A DNA stretch of 16,440 nucleotides from an uncultured Lachnospiraceae bacterium (GTDB lineage Bacteria; Bacillota; Clostridia; Lachnospirales; Lachnospiraceae), in NCBI GenBank assembly GCA_910580005.1, contig CAJTXH010000058.1:1-16440 (forward strand), written 5' to 3'. Position 1 is the stretch's first letter. Each line of letters starts with the position of its first letter. The notes under the pieces are model-generated. The model was not told the origin of the DNA. It searched no databases and saw only the letters and a program-made list of their open reading frames with translations. Positions 1-7,400 of the stretch are shown here, one piece after another. A program made the position numbers and the translations under genes.

Positions 1-100
1 TTCTTACCAAAAAGGAGTTATTTTTTACCAAAGACACAAACTTTTTTACACTACCTGATGTTGCCATATTTTTTCGGAATTCATCTCTGCCCCAAATTTC

Positions 101-136
101 TTAAAAATGCCCGAAATTAAATTTAGGGCATTTTTT
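101..136 (+). terminator. Intrinsic terminator, probably for a gene left of the window
   Basis: A perfect 10-bp inverted repeat (AAAAATGCCC at 103-112, GGGCATTTTT at 126-135) encloses a 13-nt loop and ends in a T run. The arms start with A's and end with T's, so it could work in both directions. On the plus strand it would stop transcription entering from before position 1. No coding region can be seen in bases 1-100. Confidence 0.7.
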
Positions 137-339
137 ATGCTGTTTTAAAGAATTTTTAGCATTTTTTGAAACAAAACATGCATCTTTTGCAACATATGAA
201 ATGCCCAAAACATATTTTTAGAAAAATACTATGTCATGGCAAAACATCTTTATCCTGATGGCAGATTATAAATTATCCTCCTCCTCTTCCAAAACCTGAA
301 AAAAGAACGAAAAAAACACCCAAAAACCCCTCCCATCTC

Positions 340-1100
340 TCCCCTGAAAAAACTCCTGCTGCCATCCCAAACCCTCCCTCTTCCTCCATAGTTCCGAGAC
401 CCTACAGTTCACGATACCATGCCTGCAAACCAGCATAAACACTAGGTTTCTGGATATCATTCCCACTTTTGTACACAACCACTTTCCTCCTCCAAAACCC
501 TTTATCCTCCTCTTAATCCTCCATCTTTTCCCCTAAACCATAGTCCTGCTGCCTCTGCCTCTCCTCCTCTCCAAAATCTTCCTCTCTTCACAAATCCCCT
601 TAAATCCTCATTTTATAAGGTTTTGAGAGAAAAAAGAAAACCTAAAAAAGAAGAAAACAGAAGAGGATGGACGCTCTTTTAACACACCGAAAAAATAAAA
701 TAAAGAAGAGGAAGAATGATGGCAGCAGTTTTCAAAGAACTATCTTCAAAACCAGTATTTATAAGGCTTAGCAGGATATTATAAAAGAAAAGAAAGCGAA
801 AACAGAAGAGGAGAAAGAGGATATTGTAATAACAAATGAAATGCATATGGCAGCAGGACTGTATATTTATGAAATCTCTGAAAACACAGTATTTATAAGT
901 GATTAATGACAATTAAAAAGGAAAAAAAGAAGAAGAAAAGGAGGAGGATGTGGCAGCAGGAGTATATGGAGATTATGTGGACAGCAGGATTGCATAGTAT
1001 CTTAGGAAAATATCCATAAAGCTAGTGTTTACAAGGGTTTTAAGGATATTATGGAGGAAGAAATTCTGATGACAACAGGACTTGGTTGGTATACTACACA
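340..1100. repeat. Degenerate non-coding repeats with GGCAGCAGGA cores and purine-rich spacers
   Basis: This stretch has no credible gene. It contains diverged copies of a unit: a purine-rich tract, GGCAGCAGGA, about 25-60 nt, then a block resembling CTAGTGTTTATAAGG followed by GGATATTAT. On the plus strand, cores lie at 721, 849, 952, 980 and (weaker) 1071, and the second block at about 752, 886 and 1022, spaced about 135 nt. On the minus strand, cores lie near 354-364 and 543-552, and a second block near 436-465. The strand bias switches near 600-620: pyrimidine-rich before, purine-rich after, so the two halves face each other. Open frames here are short, low-complexity and overlap the repeats, so I treat them as chance. 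Function is unknown. Confidence 0.55.
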
Positions 1101-1210
1101 GGGAGTGCAACCAAACCTGTAAAGCCCTATAAACAGTGGATTTGCAGGATTTACCACACAAAAATATACGAATTTTATACGAATTTCCTAGAAATAAATA
1201 GTAAGAAAAA

Positions 1211-1264
1211 GGAAGAAAAAAGACCCTGGGAAGGAAGAGGAAGATACTCTCTTTCCCAAGGTCT
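1211..1264 (-). terminator. Intrinsic terminator of ppdK
   Basis: On the minus strand, about 80 nt after the ppdK stop codon, a 12-bp stem (AGACCTTGGGAA at 1264-1253 with TTCCCAGGGTCT at 1232-1221, one G-U pair) closes a 20-nt pyrimidine-rich loop. It is followed by TTTTTT and a further T-rich stretch. This is a strong rho-independent terminator placed as expected for ppdK. Confidence 0.85.
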
Positions 1265-1342
1265 TATATTTATAGTTAGAACAAATTAAAATCTGCCATC
1301 AGCAAAAAGTTGTTCTGCAATGACAATTGTTGTCTAATTCCT

Positions 1343-3967
1343 CTAGTTGTTAATAGCCGCCTGTGCTGCTGCCAGCCTTGCTATTGGCACACGGAATGGA
1401 GAGCATGATACATAATCCAGTCCAATCTTATGGCAGAATTCTACTGATGAAGGGTCACCGCCGTGCTCACCGCAGATACCACAGTGGAGTGCTGGGCGTA
1501 CTTTCTTTCCTTTCTCAATAGCCATTTCCATAAGCTGGCCAACACCTGTCTGGTCAAGTTTTGCAAATGGGTCATTCTCAAAGATTTTAGCATCATAGTA
1601 AGCATCAAGGAACTTACCTGCATCATCACGTGAGAAACCAAATGTCATCTGTGTAAGGTCATTTGTACCAAAGCAGAAGAATTCAGCTTCTGAAGCAATG
1701 TCATCAGCTGTAAGTGCAGCCCTAGGTATTTCAATCATTGTACCTACTTCATATTTCATATCACTTCCTGCTGCTGCAATTTCAGCATCTGCTGTTTCTA
1801 CTACTATCTTCTTAACAACCTTAAGTTCCTTTATGTCCCCGATAAGTGGAATCATAATTTCAGGCTCTACCGTCCAGTCTGGATGTGCTTTCTTAACATT
1901 GATAGCAGCACGGATTACTGCAGTTGTCTGCATCTTTGCAATTTCTGGGTAAGTTACAGCAAGACGGCATCCACGGTGACCCATCATAGGGTTGAACTCA
2001 TGGAGTGACTCAATAATTGTCTTAATATCTTCAACTGTTTTGCCCTTTGCATCTGCAAGTTTCTTAATATCAGCTTCCTCTGTAGGAACAAATTCATGAA
2101 GAGGCGGATCTAAGAAACGGATTGTTACAGGGTTGCCTTCAAGTGCTTCATATAACTTCTCAAAATCTCCCTGCTGGTATGGAAGAATTTTAGCAAGTGC
2201 TTCTTCTCTCTCCTCAACTGTATCTGAACAAATCATCTCACGGAATGCATCAATCCTGTCGCCTTCAAAGAACATATGCTCTGTACGGCAGAGACCGATA
2301 CCTTCTGCACCAAGTTCACGTGCTTTCTTAGCATCTGCTGGTGTATCAGCATTTGTACGTACTTTAAGCTTCCTGTACTTGTCAGCCCATGCCATAATGC
2401 GGCCAAATTCGCCAGCGATTGTAGCGTCAACTGTCGGAATAATACCATCATAGATATTACCTGTAGAACCATCAATTGAAATCTCTGAGCCTTCTGTATA
2501 AGTTTTGCCTGCAAGTGTGAATTTCTTATTTTCTTCATCCATAGCGATATCGCCACAGCCAGATACACAGCATGTACCCATTCCACGTGCAACTACAGCA
2601 GCATGTGATGTCATACCGCCACGTACTGTAAGAATACCCTGTGAAGCTTTCATTCCTTCGATATCTTCTGGAGATGTCTCAAGACGTACAAGTACAACTT
2701 TCTCCCCTCTTGCAGCCCATTCCTTTGCATCCTCTGCAGAGAATACAACCTTGCCGCAAGCAGCTCCAGGTGATGCGCCCAGTGCTTTTGCAACTGGCTC
2801 TGCTTTCTTAAGTGCAGCAGCATCAAACTGTGGATGAAGAAGTGTATCAAGGTTACGTGGGTCAATCATTGCTACTGCTTCTTCTTCTGACCTCATGCCC
2901 TCATCAACAAGGTCACAAGCAATCTTCAAAGCAGCCTGTGCTGTTCTCTTGCCATTACGTGTCTGTAACATATAGAGTTTCTTGTTCTCAACAGTAAACT
3001 CCATATCCTGCATATCCCTGTAATGGTTTTCAAGTGTGCTGCATACCTTTTTAAATTCAGCAAATGCCTCTGGGAATTCCTCTGCCATCTTAGCAATAGG
3101 CATAGGAGTACGTACACCTGCAACAACGTCTTCACCCTGGGCATTAATAAGGAACTCACCCATAAGCTTCTTTTCACCAGTAGCAGGGTCACGTGTAAAT
3201 GCAACACCTGTGCCGCAGTCATCACCCATATTACCAAAAGCCATGCTCTGTACATTTACAGCAGTACCCCATGAATAAGGGATATCATTGTCACGGCGGT
3301 ATACATTTGCACGAGGGTTATCCCATGAACGGAATACAGCTTTAACAGCACCCATTAACTGTTCTTTTGGGTCATCAGGGAAGTCTGAACCAATCTTTGC
3401 CTTATACTCAGCCTTGAACTGTGAAGCGAGTTCTTTGAGGTCATCGGCAGTAAGTTCAACGTCGTAAGTAACACCTTTTTCAGATTTCATCTTGTCAATA
3501 AGCTCTTCAAAGTATTTCTTTCCAACTTCCATAACTACGTCTGAATACATCTGGATAAATCTTCTGTAGCAGTCCCAAGCCCAGCGTGCATTACCTGATT
3601 TTTCAGCAATAACATTAACTACTGTTTCATTAAGACCGAGGTTCAGGATAGTATCCATCATACCAGGCATTGAAGCCCTTGCCCCTGAACGTACAGATAC
3701 AAGAAGAGGATTTTCCTTGTCTCCAAACTTCTTCCCTGTAATATCTTCCATTTTTACAATGTACTCATTAATCTGTGCCTGGATTTCGTCGTTGATTTCC
3801 CTGCCATCCTCATAATACTGTGTACAAGCCTCAGTTGTAATAGTGAAACCTTGTGGTACTGGAAGACCAAGGCTGGTCATTTCAGCAAGGTTAGCACCTT
3901 TACCACCGAGAAGTTCACGCATGTTTGCATTTCCTTCACTGAACAAATAAACCCATTTGTTTGCCAT
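1343..3967 (-). CDS. ppdK: Pyruvate, phosphate dikinase
   Basis: Cytosolic enzyme that reversibly converts pyruvate, ATP and phosphate to phosphoenolpyruvate, AMP and pyrophosphate. In anaerobic Firmicutes it serves glycolysis or gluconeogenesis. The 874-aa product matches the family's usual length and is complete. The N-terminal ATP-grasp domain begins with the typical LLGGKGANLAEM (residues 19-30) and carries SVRSGARASMPGMMDT (91-106). The central phosphohistidine domain has GGMTSHAAVVARG (450-462), so the catalytic histidine is H455, and the neighbouring T453 is the residue that PDRP-type regulators phosphorylate in other species. The C-terminal PEP/pyruvate barrel contains GLCRTEHMFF (558-567) and the HCGICGEHGGDPSS segment near the end, which carries the active-site cysteine. 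GGAGG lies 9 nt before the ATG. It is a single-gene unit with its own promoter, long leader and terminator. Identity is very secure. Confidence 0.98.
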   Translation of the reverse strand: MANKWVYLFSEGNANMRELLGGKGANLAEMTSLGLPVPQGFTITTEACTQYYEDGREINDEIQAQINEYIVKMEDITGKKFGDKENPLLVSVRSGARASMPGMMDTILNLGLNETVVNVIAEKSGNARWAWDCYRRFIQMYSDVVMEVGKKYFEELIDKMKSEKGVTYDVELTADDLKELASQFKAEYKAKIGSDFPDDPKEQLMGAVKAVFRSWDNPRANVYRRDNDIPYSWGTAVNVQSMAFGNMGDDCGTGVAFTRDPATGEKKLMGEFLINAQGEDVVAGVRTPMPIAKMAEEFPEAFAEFKKVCSTLENHYRDMQDMEFTVENKKLYMLQTRNGKRTAQAALKIACDLVDEGMRSEEEAVAMIDPRNLDTLLHPQFDAAALKKAEPVAKALGASPGAACGKVVFSAEDAKEWAARGEKVVLVRLETSPEDIEGMKASQGILTVRGGMTSHAAVVARGMGTCCVSGCGDIAMDEENKKFTLAGKTYTEGSEISIDGSTGNIYDGIIPTVDATIAGEFGRIMAWADKYRKLKVRTNADTPADAKKARELGAEGIGLCRTEHMFFEGDRIDAFREMICSDTVEEREEALAKILPYQQGDFEKLYEALEGNPVTIRFLDPPLHEFVPTEEADIKKLADAKGKTVEDIKTIIESLHEFNPMMGHRGCRLAVTYPEIAKMQTTAVIRAAINVKKAHPDWTVEPEIMIPLIGDIKELKVVKKIVVETADAEIAAAGSDMKYEVGTMIEIPRAALTADDIASEAEFFCFGTNDLTQMTFGFSRDDAGKFLDAYYDAKIFENDPFAKLDQTGVGQLMEMAIEKGKKVRPALHCGICGEHGGDPSSVEFCHKIGLDYVSCSPFRVPIARLAAAQAAINN

Positions 3968-4252
3968 TGAAAGTTACCTCCTAAAAATAAATGATTTTAG
4001 CGGTAATATACCGCACATCTGGCTTGTCCAGATTTGCCCTTATCCTGGCAGTGTACCCATACCGGCCAGCATATATACTATTAAAGGCAGGCCAGCATAA
4101 GCATGTCCGTTCCAGATACATAAAAACACCCCTGTAAAATATCTCCAGCCAGGCAGCACATAATAAGCGCAGCATTACCTGCACATCCTGCCCTGTCCCT
4201 GCCGGAATAACCCCATATCTGGCGGCTGGCCGCTTAAACCTGGAAAGCTTCT
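3968..4252 (-). promoter_or_regulatory. Long GC-rich structured 5' leader of ppdK
   Basis: About 285 nt separate the predicted transcription start from the ppdK ATG. The segment is clearly richer in G+C than the AT-rich promoter before it. It holds clean hairpins: ATCTGG-ACAAG-CCAGAT (4032-4016) and GCGGTA-TAT-TACCGC (4013-3999), the latter only about 17 nt upstream of the GGAGG. Further up, ATGCTGGCC occurs twice (near 4100 and 4070), and both copies could pair with the GGCCAGC near 4230, which suggests alternative folds. A 67-codon frame covers 3981-4184, but it lacks a good ribosome binding site and looks like chance. I see no known riboswitch consensus. A regulatory role is inferred. Confidence 0.5.
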
Positions 4253-4258
4253 AAGAAT

Positions 4259-4286
4259 AGTATATCATATATATTGAAAATGTAAA
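4259..4286 (-). promoter_or_regulatory. Predicted promoter of ppdK
   Basis: Minus-strand TTTACA (4286-4281), a 16-nt spacer, then TATACT (4264-4259). It lies in very AT-rich DNA and points toward ppdK, giving a leader of about 285 nt. Confidence 0.6.
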
Positions 4287-4401
4287 AAGTTTTTTTGAGA
4301 TTTTTTGTAAATTTTAGAAAAAAGTTACAATTATATGTCCACATACCATGTTATGTTATAAATTTATATATAAATAAAACATTTTAGTGGAATATTAATT
4401 A

Positions 4402-4431
4402 TTGACGAAAACTATTTTACTGCTATATAAT
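4402..4431 (+). promoter_or_regulatory. Predicted promoter of the ABC substrate-binding protein gene
   Basis: TTGACG (4402-4407), an 18-nt spacer, and TATAAT (4426-4431). Transcription would begin near 4438, giving a leader of about 138 nt that includes the hairpin and the pseudoknot-like element before the start codon. Confidence 0.7.
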
Positions 4432-4473
4432 AGTTGCGTTACACACAAATATTTAATGTTTTAATGCAGGAAA

Positions 4474-4499
4474 GAGTGGAAGGTTATGTAGTTTCACTC
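4474..4499 (+). promoter_or_regulatory. Hairpin directly upstream of the pseudoknot-like element
   Basis: GAGTGGAA (4474-4481) can pair with TTTCACTC (4492-4499), eight base pairs with one G-U, around a 10-nt loop. It has no T run, so it is not a terminator. The ilvB copy of the element has no equivalent hairpin: the T-box terminator lies there instead. Confidence 0.4.
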
Positions 4500-4575
4500 A
4501 TAAAGTTTGTGTCTGTGTGCTGCTTGCCACAAACTTGGATTATGCACAAAAAGCGGCGCAGAAATGAGGGAAAAT
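4500..4575 (+). promoter_or_regulatory. Candidate pseudoknot leader element, copy 1 (before the ABC binding-protein gene)
   Basis: Helix P1 is AAGTTTGTG (4503-4511) with CACAAACTT (4528-4536), nine perfect pairs. Helix P2 is TGTGCTGCTT (4516-4525) with AAGCGGCGCA (4551-4560), ten pairs including two G-U. The 5' strand of P2 lies in the P1 loop and its 3' strand lies downstream, so the order is that of an H-type pseudoknot. Linkers are TCTG, GC and a 14-nt stretch containing GGATTATG. P2 ends 5 nt before the GAGG (4566-4569), which itself lies 6 nt before the ATG at 4576. Forming P2 could therefore block ribosome binding. A near-identical copy precedes ilvB. The structure and its role are inferred. 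A DNA operator built on the P1 palindrome is the main alternative. Confidence 0.65.
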
Positions 4576-5601
4576 ATGAAACTTGGTAAAAAGATAATAT
4601 CTGTACTGACAGCTGCTGCAATGGTGACAGCACTGGCAGCATGTGGAAATGGTGACGGTGGCAGCAGCAATAGTGGAAGCTCTGCTTCAAATACAGGGTC
4701 TCCTTCTGGCGGGGATAACAAGGTTTACCATGTCGGAATATGCCAGCTCCTTGAACATGAAGCACTTGACTCTGCAACAAAGGGATTCCAGGATGCCCTT
4801 ACAGAAAAACTTGGTGAAGGCAATGTTGAATTTGATTTACAGAATGCACAAGGCGAATCTACTAACTGCTCCACAATATGCAACGGGTTTGTAACAAACA
4901 ATGTTGACCTTATTATGGCAAATGCTACTGGCGCACTCCAGGCAGCAGTTTCAGCAACAAACAGCATACCAGTTCTAGGAACATCTATAACTGATTATGC
5001 TACAGCCTTAAACCTTTCTGGCTGGGAAGGGCACACTGGTACCAATGTATCTGGTACATCTGACATTGCACCTATAGACCAGCAGGAAGACATGATACTT
5101 GAAATCCTGCCCGATGTAAAAACAGTTGGTATTGCTTACTGTTCATCAGAGCCAAACTCATCATACCAGGCAGAACTTATGAAAAAGGCACTTGAAGAGG
5201 ATAATATTGCATATAAAGAATATACAGCATCTGATTCTAATGAAATCCAGTCTGTAATCACAACAGCCTGTGATGAATGTGATGCACTTTATGTGCCAAC
5301 TGACAATACAATGGCTTCAAGCGTTGAAACAATCAAAAACGTAGTTGTTCCAGCAGGTGTGCCTCTTTTTGCAGGGGAAGCAGGTTTATGTGAAGCAGGT
5401 ATTGCAACTCTTTCCATAAGTTATTATGATATAGGTAAATTAACTGGTGAAATGGCATATGATATACTTGTTAACGGAAAAGATGCAGGAACAATGGATA
5501 TACAGACCGCACCAAATGTTACAAAACTGTATAATAAAGAAATTTGTGAAGCACTCAATATAACAGTCCCAGAAGGCTATGAGGAATTAGCATCAGAATA
5601 A
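4576..5601 (+). CDS. ABC transporter substrate-binding lipoprotein (TrpX-like, ABC_sub_bind family)
   Basis: Predicted extracellular lipoprotein that captures a solute for an ABC importer. Residues 1-22 form a lipoprotein signal peptide (KK, a hydrophobic core, then LAAC with the lipidated cysteine at C23), followed by a Gly/Ser-rich linker. The rest resembles the two-lobed periplasmic-binding fold of the PF04392-type proteins (start VYHVGICQLLEHEALD, later IPVLGTSITDYATAL and YVPTDNTMASSVETI). Some relatives are linked to tryptophan or other amino acid uptake. The start was set at ATG 4576 because GAGG lies 6 nt upstream, exactly as in ilvB. ATG 4564 and a longer frame run back into the RNA element. 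No permease or ATPase gene follows: a terminator does, so this is a stand-alone binding protein or its partners lie elsewhere. The ligand cannot be read from the sequence. The leader shared with ilvB hints at amino acid metabolism. Confidence 0.88.
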   Translation: MKLGKKIISVLTAAAMVTALAACGNGDGGSSNSGSSASNTGSPSGGDNKVYHVGICQLLEHEALDSATKGFQDALTEKLGEGNVEFDLQNAQGESTNCSTICNGFVTNNVDLIMANATGALQAAVSATNSIPVLGTSITDYATALNLSGWEGHTGTNVSGTSDIAPIDQQEDMILEILPDVKTVGIAYCSSEPNSSYQAELMKKALEEDNIAYKEYTASDSNEIQSVITTACDECDALYVPTDNTMASSVETIKNVVVPAGVPLFAGEAGLCEAGIATLSISYYDIGKLTGEMAYDILVNGKDAGTMDIQTAPNVTKLYNKEICEALNITVPEGYEELASE

Positions 5602-5687
5602 TTAAACAGAATAGTTGCATATAATCTTTATTAATACCAGAAACAAAATTAATTATCTATACTTAACATTAATCCTAGCAGCCCTTC

Positions 5688-5722
5688 CTGCTGCCTTAAC
5701 TGTTACAGCAGCCTTTTTATTT
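5688..5722 (+). terminator. Terminator of the ABC binding-protein gene
   Basis: CTGCTG (5688-5693) pairs with CAGCAG (5706-5711), followed by CC and TTTTT, then an AT-rich tail. It lies about 90 nt after the stop codon. An alternative pairing uses AGCAGC a few bases upstream. Confidence 0.6.
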
Positions 5723-5738
5723 TCTATAATTAAAAAAT

Positions 5739-5793
5739 AAAAATCCCACTTTTCAACAGGCATGATTGCCAGAATTTGAAAAATGGGATTTTT
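5739..5793. terminator. Bidirectional terminator between the convergent binding-protein and glyS genes
   Basis: An 18-nt inverted repeat with one mismatch (5739-5756 with 5776-5793) has A-rich ends on one side and T-rich ends on the other. The apex carries a small extra stem (GGCA/TGCC). It follows the upstream terminator on the plus strand and starts 22 nt after the glyS stop on the minus strand, so it can insulate both genes. Confidence 0.85.
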
Positions 5794-5814
5794 TATGGTT
5801 TTATATTATATGCT

Positions 5815-7203
5815 TTAAAAATCAAACTTTCCTTCAAAATAAGACACAAGGTCTGTAATTTTCACACGCTCCTGCTCCATTGAATCACGGTCACGCACTG
5901 TAACAGCCCCATCTTCCTCTGAATCAAAGTCATATGTTATACAGAACGGCGTCCCTATTTCATCCTGCCGGCGGTAACGCTTGCCGATATTTCCCCTGTC
6001 ATCATACTCACAGTTATATAGCTTACAAAGGTCTTCATAAACTTTTCCTGCTGGTTCTGCAAGTTTCTTTGAAAGAGGAAGGACTGCAATTTTAACTGGC
6101 GCAATAGCAGGATGGAAATGCATTATTGTACGCATATCACCACCTTCAAGTTCTTCCTCATCATAAGCATTGCACAAGAATGCAAGTGTTACACGGTCAG
6201 CACCAAGCGATGGCTCAATAACATAAGGTATATATTTCTCATTTAATTCATCATCAAAATAACCCATATCCTGCCCTGATACATTCTGGTGCTGTGTAAG
6301 GTCATAATCTGTACGGTCAGCTATGCCCCAGAGTTCGCCCCAGCCAAATGGAAAGAGAAATTCAATGTCAGAAGTTGCTTTACTATAGAAAGAAAGTTCT
6401 TCCTTATCATGGTCACGCACACGCATTTCTTCATCTTTAATCCCAAGCGATTTAAGCCAGTTTATACAGTAATCTTTCCAATATGCAAACCATTCAAGGT
6501 CTGTATCAGGCTTACAGAAAAATTCCAGTTCCATCTGTTCAAATTCCCTTATACGGAATATAAAGTTACCAGGAGTAATTTCATTACGGAATGACTTTCC
6601 AATCTGGGCTATGCCAAATGGTACTTTCTTACGTGATGTACGTTGTACATTTTTAAAGTTTACAAATATACCCTGTGCTGTTTCTGGCCTTAAGTAAACA
6701 GTATTCTTAGCATCTTCTGTTACACCCTGGAATGTCTTAAACATAAGGTTAAACTGCCTTATATCAGTAAAATTATGCTTTCCACAAGAAGGACATTCAA
6801 TATTATTATCATCAATATACTGCTGCATCTTTTCATTAGACCAGCCATCAACACTTCCATCTGCTTTTATCCCGTTTTTTTCCATATAATCTTCAATAAG
6901 GTTATCTGCACGGAAACGCTCATGGCATTCTTTGCAATCCATAAGAGGGTCTGAAAAGCTGCCCAGATGCCCTGAAGCAACCCATGTCTGTGGGTTCATA
7001 AGAATAGCACAGTCAATACCAGTATTATACTTATTTTCACGCACAAACTTCTTCCACCATGCCTGTTTTACATTATTCTTAAGTTCTACACCAAGATTTC
7101 CATAATCCCATGTATTTGCAAGCCCGCCATATATTTCTGAACCTGGGTATATAAAGCCCCTTGCCTTTGATAAAGCAACTATTTTATCCATTGTCTTTTC
7201 CAT
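5815..7203 (-). CDS. glyS: Glycyl-tRNA synthetase, homodimeric class II type
   Basis: Attaches glycine to tRNA-Gly in the cytosol. The 462-aa chain is the single-polypeptide (alpha2) form, unlike the GlyQ/GlyS two-subunit enzyme. Motif 1 lies in the N-terminal ARGFIYPGSEIYGGLANTWD region (residues 14-33). Cysteine pairs at 90/93 and 137/140 look like a zinc ribbon. Motif 2 is FRNEITPGNFIFRIREFEQ (205-223) and motif 3 is around GADRVTLAFLCNAY (334-347). The last ~100 residues form the anticodon-binding domain, including DDRGNIGKRYRRQDEIGTPF. The start MEKTMDK is supported by GGAGG 7 nt upstream. A later ATG (MDKIV) is less well placed. The gene stands alone. Its leader is only about 55 nt, so it cannot hold a T-box, which many Firmicute glycyl-tRNA synthetase genes have. 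Confidence 0.97.
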   Translation of the reverse strand: MEKTMDKIVALSKARGFIYPGSEIYGGLANTWDYGNLGVELKNNVKQAWWKKFVRENKYNTGIDCAILMNPQTWVASGHLGSFSDPLMDCKECHERFRADNLIEDYMEKNGIKADGSVDGWSNEKMQQYIDDNNIECPSCGKHNFTDIRQFNLMFKTFQGVTEDAKNTVYLRPETAQGIFVNFKNVQRTSRKKVPFGIAQIGKSFRNEITPGNFIFRIREFEQMELEFFCKPDTDLEWFAYWKDYCINWLKSLGIKDEEMRVRDHDKEELSFYSKATSDIEFLFPFGWGELWGIADRTDYDLTQHQNVSGQDMGYFDDELNEKYIPYVIEPSLGADRVTLAFLCNAYDEEELEGGDMRTIMHFHPAIAPVKIAVLPLSKKLAEPAGKVYEDLCKLYNCEYDDRGNIGKRYRRQDEIGTPFCITYDFDSEEDGAVTVRDRDSMEQERVKITDLVSYFEGKFDF

Positions 7204-7264
7204 TGTAATTCCTCCAATTTCTATTATTATGCTGCTAAAAACAGCAATAAGCTAATTATTAACT

Positions 7265-7293
7265 AATATACCATCACAATTTAAAGATTTCAA
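7265..7293 (-). promoter_or_regulatory. Predicted promoter of glyS
   Basis: Minus-strand TTGAAA (7293-7288), a 17-nt spacer and TATATT (7270-7265). It is back to back with the kinase promoter: the two -35 boxes are only about 19 bp apart, so a regulator bound there could affect both. Confidence 0.7.
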
Positions 7294-7312
7294 GACCACA
7301 TGTCTATTTAAT

Positions 7313-7341
7313 TTGAACTTATCTGTTTTCTATGTTAAACT
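7313..7341 (+). promoter_or_regulatory. Predicted promoter of the sensor kinase gene
   Basis: TTGAAC (7313-7318), a 17-nt spacer and TAAACT (7336-7341). Transcription would start near 7348, at the beginning of the leader hairpin. Confidence 0.55.
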
Positions 7342-7347
7342 AAATAA

Positions 7348-7376
7348 AAACTGCCATAAAACATGGGAGGCAGTTT
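7348..7376 (+). promoter_or_regulatory. Leader hairpin before the sensor kinase start
   Basis: AAACTGCC (7348-7355) and GGCAGTTT (7369-7376) form eight perfect pairs around a 13-nt loop that contains a second GGGAGG-like sequence. It ends 9 nt before the AGGGGAGGG ribosome binding site (7386-7394). It could stabilise the mRNA 5' end or tune translation. Confidence 0.4.
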
Positions 7377-7400
7377 ATCTGCACCAGGGGAGGGATTATT

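Noticed and set aside
32..44. A third copy of the shared leader element: the minus strand here has 13 nt identical to the P1 start (AAAGTTTGTGTCT).
   Set aside because: The match stops there. No CACAAAC, P2 strands, ribosome binding site or start codon follows, so it is likely chance in AT-rich DNA.
266..1289. Several 60-80 codon frames in the left intergenic region.
   Set aside because: They lie within purine/pyrimidine-skewed repeats, are low complexity, and lack start signals or recognisable domains.
3981..4184. A 67-codon small protein gene in the ppdK leader.
   Set aside because: No good ribosome binding site, a composition of codons dictated by hairpins, and no recognisable protein features.
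4507..4575. An N-terminal extension of the binding protein, or a leader peptide, in the frame that runs through the shared element.
   Set aside because: The signal peptide begins at 4576, the ribosome binding site is best placed for that ATG, and the two copies of the element differ by a 5-nt indel and are read in different frames in their first part, so they do not encode a conserved peptide.
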